Shown here: in pieces, positions 60,986 to 64,000 of the stretch
Position numbering within the stretch: position 1 is the first letter of the stretch
Layout: each line of letters starts with the position of its first letter
From: Flagellimonas profundi
Lineage (GTDB): Bacteria; Bacteroidota; Bacteroidia; Flavobacteriales; Flavobacteriaceae
Length of the DNA stretch: 64,000 nt
Assembly (NCBI RefSeq): GCF_017313275.1
Contig: NZ_JAFLNM010000003.1
Span: 281,261-345,260 of the forward strand
Reading direction: 5' to 3'
Translations under genes and position numbers: made by a program
The notes under the pieces: generated by a model
The model's input: only the letters and a program-made list of their open reading frames with translations
Database searches by the model: none
Told to the model about the DNA's origin: nothing

Positions 60986-60993
60986 CAAAAGTA
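60986..60993 (-). promoter_or_regulatory. -7 promoter element of metK
   Basis: TACTTTTG on the minus strand fits TAnnTTTG. The aptamer begins about 11 bases downstream, as expected if it starts near the transcript's 5' end. Confidence 0.6.
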
Positions 60994-61139
60994 CATATTT
61001 GCAACATATTATAAAACTTTGTTCCAAGCTAATATTGGATAGGTCTTTTGAGCCGGTTTTTTTTCAATAAGTGGATATACTTTGTATATTGCGACGATTA
61101 GATTTCCCTGGTACAAACACTTAAAAACAATCACATCTT

Positions 61140-61757
61140 ATGCATATTGCTGTGGCAGGCAACATTGGGGCCGGAAAGACGACGTTGACCAATTTACTTG
61201 CAAAACATTACAGGTGGGAGGCCCATTTTGAAGATGTGGTGGACAATCCCTATCTGGATGATTTTTATACACAAATGGAGCGTTGGAGTTTTAACCTCCA
61301 AATCTATTTTTTGAACAGCAGGTATCGCCAAATTTTAAAGATCAGGGAAAGTGGCAAAAATGTGATCCAGGACAGGACCATTTACGAGGACGCCCATATT
61401 TTTGCGCCCAACCTGCACGCCATGGGCTTAATGACCAATCGTGATTTTGAAAACTACAAAGGTCTTTTTGAGTTGATGGAGAGTTTGGTACAACCACCGG
61501 ACCTATTGATTTATTTACGGAGTACCATTCCAAACCTGGTAAAGCAAATACATAAGCGTGGTCGCGATTATGAAAACTCCATTTCCATTGATTACCTAAG
61601 CCGCTTGAACGAACGCTATGAAGCCTGGGTGAACACATATGAAAAGGGTAAACTGCTCATTTTTGATGTGGACAATCTTGATTTTGTGGACAATCCGGAA
61701 GATTTGGGCGAAGTGATCAACCGCATCGATGGAGAAATCCACGGGTTGTTCGAATAA
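61140..61757 (+). CDS. deoxynucleoside kinase
   Basis: A 205-residue P-loop kinase of the dCK/dGK/TK2 family, phosphorylating salvaged deoxynucleosides. The P-loop is AGNIGAGKTTL at 6-16, the substrate/DRS-like motif is QDRTIYEDAHIF and the lid region is QIHKRGRDYE. The length matches bacterial members. Substrate specificity is not resolvable. It is monocistronic, divergent from metK. Confidence 0.9.
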   Translation: MHIAVAGNIGAGKTTLTNLLAKHYRWEAHFEDVVDNPYLDDFYTQMERWSFNLQIYFLNSRYRQILKIRESGKNVIQDRTIYEDAHIFAPNLHAMGLMTNRDFENYKGLFELMESLVQPPDLLIYLRSTIPNLVKQIHKRGRDYENSISIDYLSRLNERYEAWVNTYEKGKLLIFDVDNLDFVDNPEDLGEVINRIDGEIHGLFE

Positions 61758-61968
61758 TCCCGCTCAAGAACCCGTATTTTATTTTCAAGTTTTACATACT
61801 ATAGTTTTTTTGGTTCAGCAATTGAACCCCGGAATTCCATTTCCCTCACTTAAACCGGCTTTTCACTCATTGGCGGTTTACTTCGGAGCTTTTTCAAGGT
61901 AGTTTAAGGTCGGGATAAGCCCACTACTATTAACTACACCTTTATAAAGGTGAAAAAACTTGAAAATT

Positions 61969-62682
61969 ATGGAACCGAAAAAGAATCCACAACTGGATGT
62001 AAAGCGGAACAGCCTACTTTACTTTTTTGTAGGAATGACATTGGTATTGCTCATGGCCTATTTGGCATTGGAATGGAAAAGTTATTACCCATCAGCAGAT
62101 TGGGAGACAAGTCAAGTTAACCCTGACCTTTTGATTGAAGAGGAGCCTCCAATTACATTTCAAAAGTTAGAGTTGCCCAAACCAAAAATTCAGACTCCAC
62201 CCATTATTGATGTTGTGGAGGACGAAAAGGATATTGAAGAAACGGTAATAGAAGCATCGGAACCGGACCAAAATACTGAAATTGCACCCATTGAAAGTAT
62301 TGATGTGGCTGAAGATGATGTACCCGATGAAATCCCTTTTGTACTTATTGAAAATGCCCCCGTATTTCCGGGGTGTGAAAATGAAAAAACGGAAGAGGAC
62401 AAAAGAACTTGTTTTCAAGAGCAGATACTGAACCATATCCGTAAAAATTTCCGATATCCAGAAGTTGCCAAGGAGATGGGACTACAAGGCAGGGTCAGCG
62501 TTATTTTTACGGTACAAAAAGATGGCAGCATTGGCAATGTTAGGCTTAGAGGACCACATGAAAGTTTGGAAAAAGAAGCTGCCAGGATTATTTCGAAATT
62601 ACCGAGACTAACACCTGGAAAACAAAGAGGCACGCCTGTTAAGGTCCCCTATTCCATTCCAATAACATTTAAATTGAACTAA
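61969..62682 (+). CDS. energy transducer TonB
   Basis: 237 residues from the ATG at 61969; an in-frame TTG at 61960 was not used. Cytoplasmic N-terminus, transmembrane helix about 17-35 (YFFVGMTLVLLMAYLALEW), a Glu/Pro-rich periplasmic linker (IEEEPPITFQKLELPKPKIQ...), then a TonB C-terminal domain with FRYPEVAKEMGLQGRVSVIFTVQKDGSIGNV and GTPVKVPYSIPITFKLN. A Cys pair (GCENEKTEEDKRTC) precedes the domain. It couples ExbB/ExbD energy to outer-membrane receptors. Neither partner is nearby. Confidence 0.9.
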   Translation: MEPKKNPQLDVKRNSLLYFFVGMTLVLLMAYLALEWKSYYPSADWETSQVNPDLLIEEEPPITFQKLELPKPKIQTPPIIDVVEDEKDIEETVIEASEPDQNTEIAPIESIDVAEDDVPDEIPFVLIENAPVFPGCENEKTEEDKRTCFQEQILNHIRKNFRYPEVAKEMGLQGRVSVIFTVQKDGSIGNVRLRGPHESLEKEAARIISKLPRLTPGKQRGTPVKVPYSIPITFKLN

Positions 62683-62689
62683 GTACGCA

Positions 62690-62710
62690 TCTCGACTGCA
62701 CTCGATATGA
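62690..62710 (-). repeat. dispersed palindromic repeat after tonB
   Basis: The minus strand reads TCATATCGAGTGCAGTCGAG with core AGTGCAGTCGA, a one-base variant of the family core. It follows the tonB stop by 7 bases. Confidence 0.7.
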
Positions 62711-62733
62711 TATTTTATCCATCATAGAAATAA

Positions 62734-62760
62734 AAAAACCACGCCAATGGCGTGGTTTTT
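62734..62760. terminator. bidirectional terminator between tonB and hppA
   Basis: The hairpin AAACCACGCC-aat-GGCGTGGTTT is flanked by A and T runs, between convergent genes. Confidence 0.92.
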
Positions 62761-62783
62761 CCAGCTTTGCCTTAAAGCGAGAG

Positions 62784-64000
62784 CTAATTCTTTGCCTCAG
62801 CACTCTTATATTCTTGTATCTTTTTTTCCAATTCTTCTTTGGTATCGGCAGTAAACTCATCTGTTTCCTCTACTACCTCTCCATTGCTATTGGTACTGGA
62901 TGTAACAATAGCTTTGTATGTTCCATCCGCTGTGTTACTGACCTCAACCCTAATTTGTTTTTCAACCGCCTTGGTTTCTTTCATTCCCTCTTCGGTAATG
63001 GTGATCATGGTACCATCTTGTTTCAACATTCCCATTTCATCCGCAGGAGCTAAACTCACTAAACTAGGCGCTATTACCAAAGCAACAACAGACATCAATT
63101 TAAGCAAAATATTTAAGGAAGGACCCGATGTATCCTTAAAAGGATCACCAACAGTATCCCCTACAACGGCGGCCTTATGGGCATCACTACCTTTACGACC
63201 TTCGCTTTCGATCGTTTTTTTGGCATTGTCCCATGCCCCACCAGCGTTGGATTGGAATATGGCCATCAGCACACCGGCTGTTGTAACGCCGGCCAAAAGG
63301 CCTCCTAACATTTCAGCGCCGCCAATAAATCCGACAGCAACTGGCACGGCGATAGCCAATAAACCCGGAAACACCATTTCTTTAATGGATGCTTGCGTGG
63401 AAATTTCCACACACTTTTCATACTCTGCTTTACCATCGGCAGCTTCAAAGATTTCCATATCCTCTTTACTGGCTTTGGAAAGGTCTGCATCGTGTTTACG
63501 CATGATTTCCAATGCAGCTTTTAGTTCAGGTATGTCTTTAAACTGACGACGTACTTCTTCAATCATGGACATTGCTGCCCTACCTACCGCATTCATTGAA
63601 AGTGCAGAGAATACAAAAGGAAGCATACCGCCTACCAAGAGCCCTGCCATAATATCTGGCTGGGAAACATCGATGGATTTAACACCAGCTGTTTTCATAA
63701 AGGCGGCAAATAACGCTAATGCCGTTAATGCAGCAGATGCAATGGCAAATCCCTTACCAATGGCTGCTGTAGTGTTTCCTACCGCATCCAATTTATCGGT
63801 TCTATCACGAACTTCTCCAGGCAATTCCGCCATTTCAGCAATACCACCTGCATTATCCGAAATAGGTCCGTAGGCATCAACGGCAAGTTGAATACCCGTA
63901 TTGGCCAACATACCTACAGCGGCAATCGCAATTCCATACAAGCCAGCAAAATAATGGGAAACCAAAATAGCCGCAGCAATCAATATGATCGGTATAGCCG
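62784..64000 (-). CDS. hppA: membrane-bound ion-pumping pyrophosphatase, N-terminal part beyond the window
   Basis: The last 405 codons are in the window; the frame stays open to the edge ([17 protein letters not shown]). HppA hydrolyses PPi while pumping H+ or Na+. Conserved regions include [49 protein letters not shown] and [19 protein letters not shown]. Ala after GNTT ([10 protein letters not shown], where the K+-independent class has Lys) indicates the K+-dependent class. After the last membrane helix there is an extra, hydrophilic tail of about 85 residues (from [11 protein letters not shown]) ending in a Lys/Glu-rich helix. Confidence 0.93.
   Translation of the reverse strand, partial: AIPIILIAAAILVSHYFAGLYGIAIAAVGMLANTGIQLAVDAYGPISDNAGGIAEMAELPGEVRDRTDKLDAVGNTTAAIGKGFAIASAALTALALFAAFMKTAGVKSIDVSQPDIMAGLLVGGMLPFVFSALSMNAVGRAAMSMIEEVRRQFKDIPELKAALEIMRKHDADLSKASKEDMEIFEAADGKAEYEKCVEISTQASIKEMVFPGLLAIAVPVAVGFIGGAEMLGGLLAGVTTAGVLMAIFQSNAGGAWDNAKKTIESEGRKGSDAHKAAVVGDTVGDPFKDTSGPSLNILLKLMSVVALVIAPSLVSLAPADEMGMLKQDGTMITITEEGMKETKAVEKQIRVEVSNTADGTYKAIVTSSTNSNGEVVEETDEFTADTKEELEKKIQEYKSAEAKN

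Noticed and set aside
61800..61815. ACTATAGTTTTTTT upstream of tonB as another sulfur-operator site
   Set aside because: Only the CTATAGTTTT half matches; the TAGTAGA half is missing and the context is unrelated.

Overview
The window looks like a chromosomal segment of a marine Flavobacteriaceae bacterium, close to the Muricauda/Allomuricauda group by general impression rather than by any search. The evidence is gliding-motility genes gldA, gldB and gldC, a MetX-aspartokinase-homoserine dehydrogenase fusion, a methionine synthase split over two genes, DUF3857 and DUF2807 secreted proteins, promoters with the Bacteroidetes -7 element TAnnTTTG, and almost no Shine-Dalgarno sequences. No rRNA, tRNA, prophage, insertion sequence or CRISPR array was seen. 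Most of the window is ordinary housekeeping; the unusual content is mainly in the leaders and in a family of small palindromic repeats.

Layout. 0-7 kb: start of the division/cell-wall cluster (rsmH partial, mraZ with phased operator repeats), a hydrolase-engB-pirin run, gldC-gldB and nadE. 7-14 kb: a response regulator lacking its phospho-Asp, a primase lacking its zinc ligands, an S15 peptidase, a HemG-like flavodoxin and small proteins. 14-18 kb: an ECF sigma/anti-sigma/outer-membrane-protein operon and a polyprenyl synthase. 18-30 kb: rlmN, queA, aroA, mazG-like, three tandem DUF3857 transglutaminase-like proteins (two catalytically dead), dtd and rsgA. 30-35 kb: the Phe/Tyr operon pheA-aminotransferase-tyrA-aroG/chorismate mutase, preceded by a 23-residue leader peptide packed with Phe and Tyr and by a terminator/antiterminator pair. 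35-41 kb: gldA, a PLP decarboxylase, a serine hydrolase, a head-GIN lipoprotein and a PagL-like protein.

41-61 kb is a sulfur/methionine region. A SAM-I riboswitch precedes metH(N)-metH(C)-metF. Sulfite reductase-HEPN, siroheme methyltransferase and a ferredoxin-NADP reductase form one operon downstream of cysH, next to an Rrf2 regulator and repeated candidate operator sites. A second SAM-I riboswitch precedes the metX-thrA fusion, with metZ downstream. metK sits behind what reads as a SAM-II riboswitch, so two SAM-sensing RNA classes occur within about 15 kb. Between metX-thrA and metZ lies a 384-bp cassette consisting of one GIY-YIG nuclease gene bounded by a 28-bp perfect inverted repeat. 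The repeat core (AGCGYAGTCGA) recurs elsewhere in the window, once inside the signal-peptide region of a lipoprotein gene. This nuclease-plus-palindrome arrangement is the best candidate here for a poorly described mobile or repeat-propagating system. The window ends with a deoxynucleoside kinase, tonB and a partial membrane pyrophosphatase.
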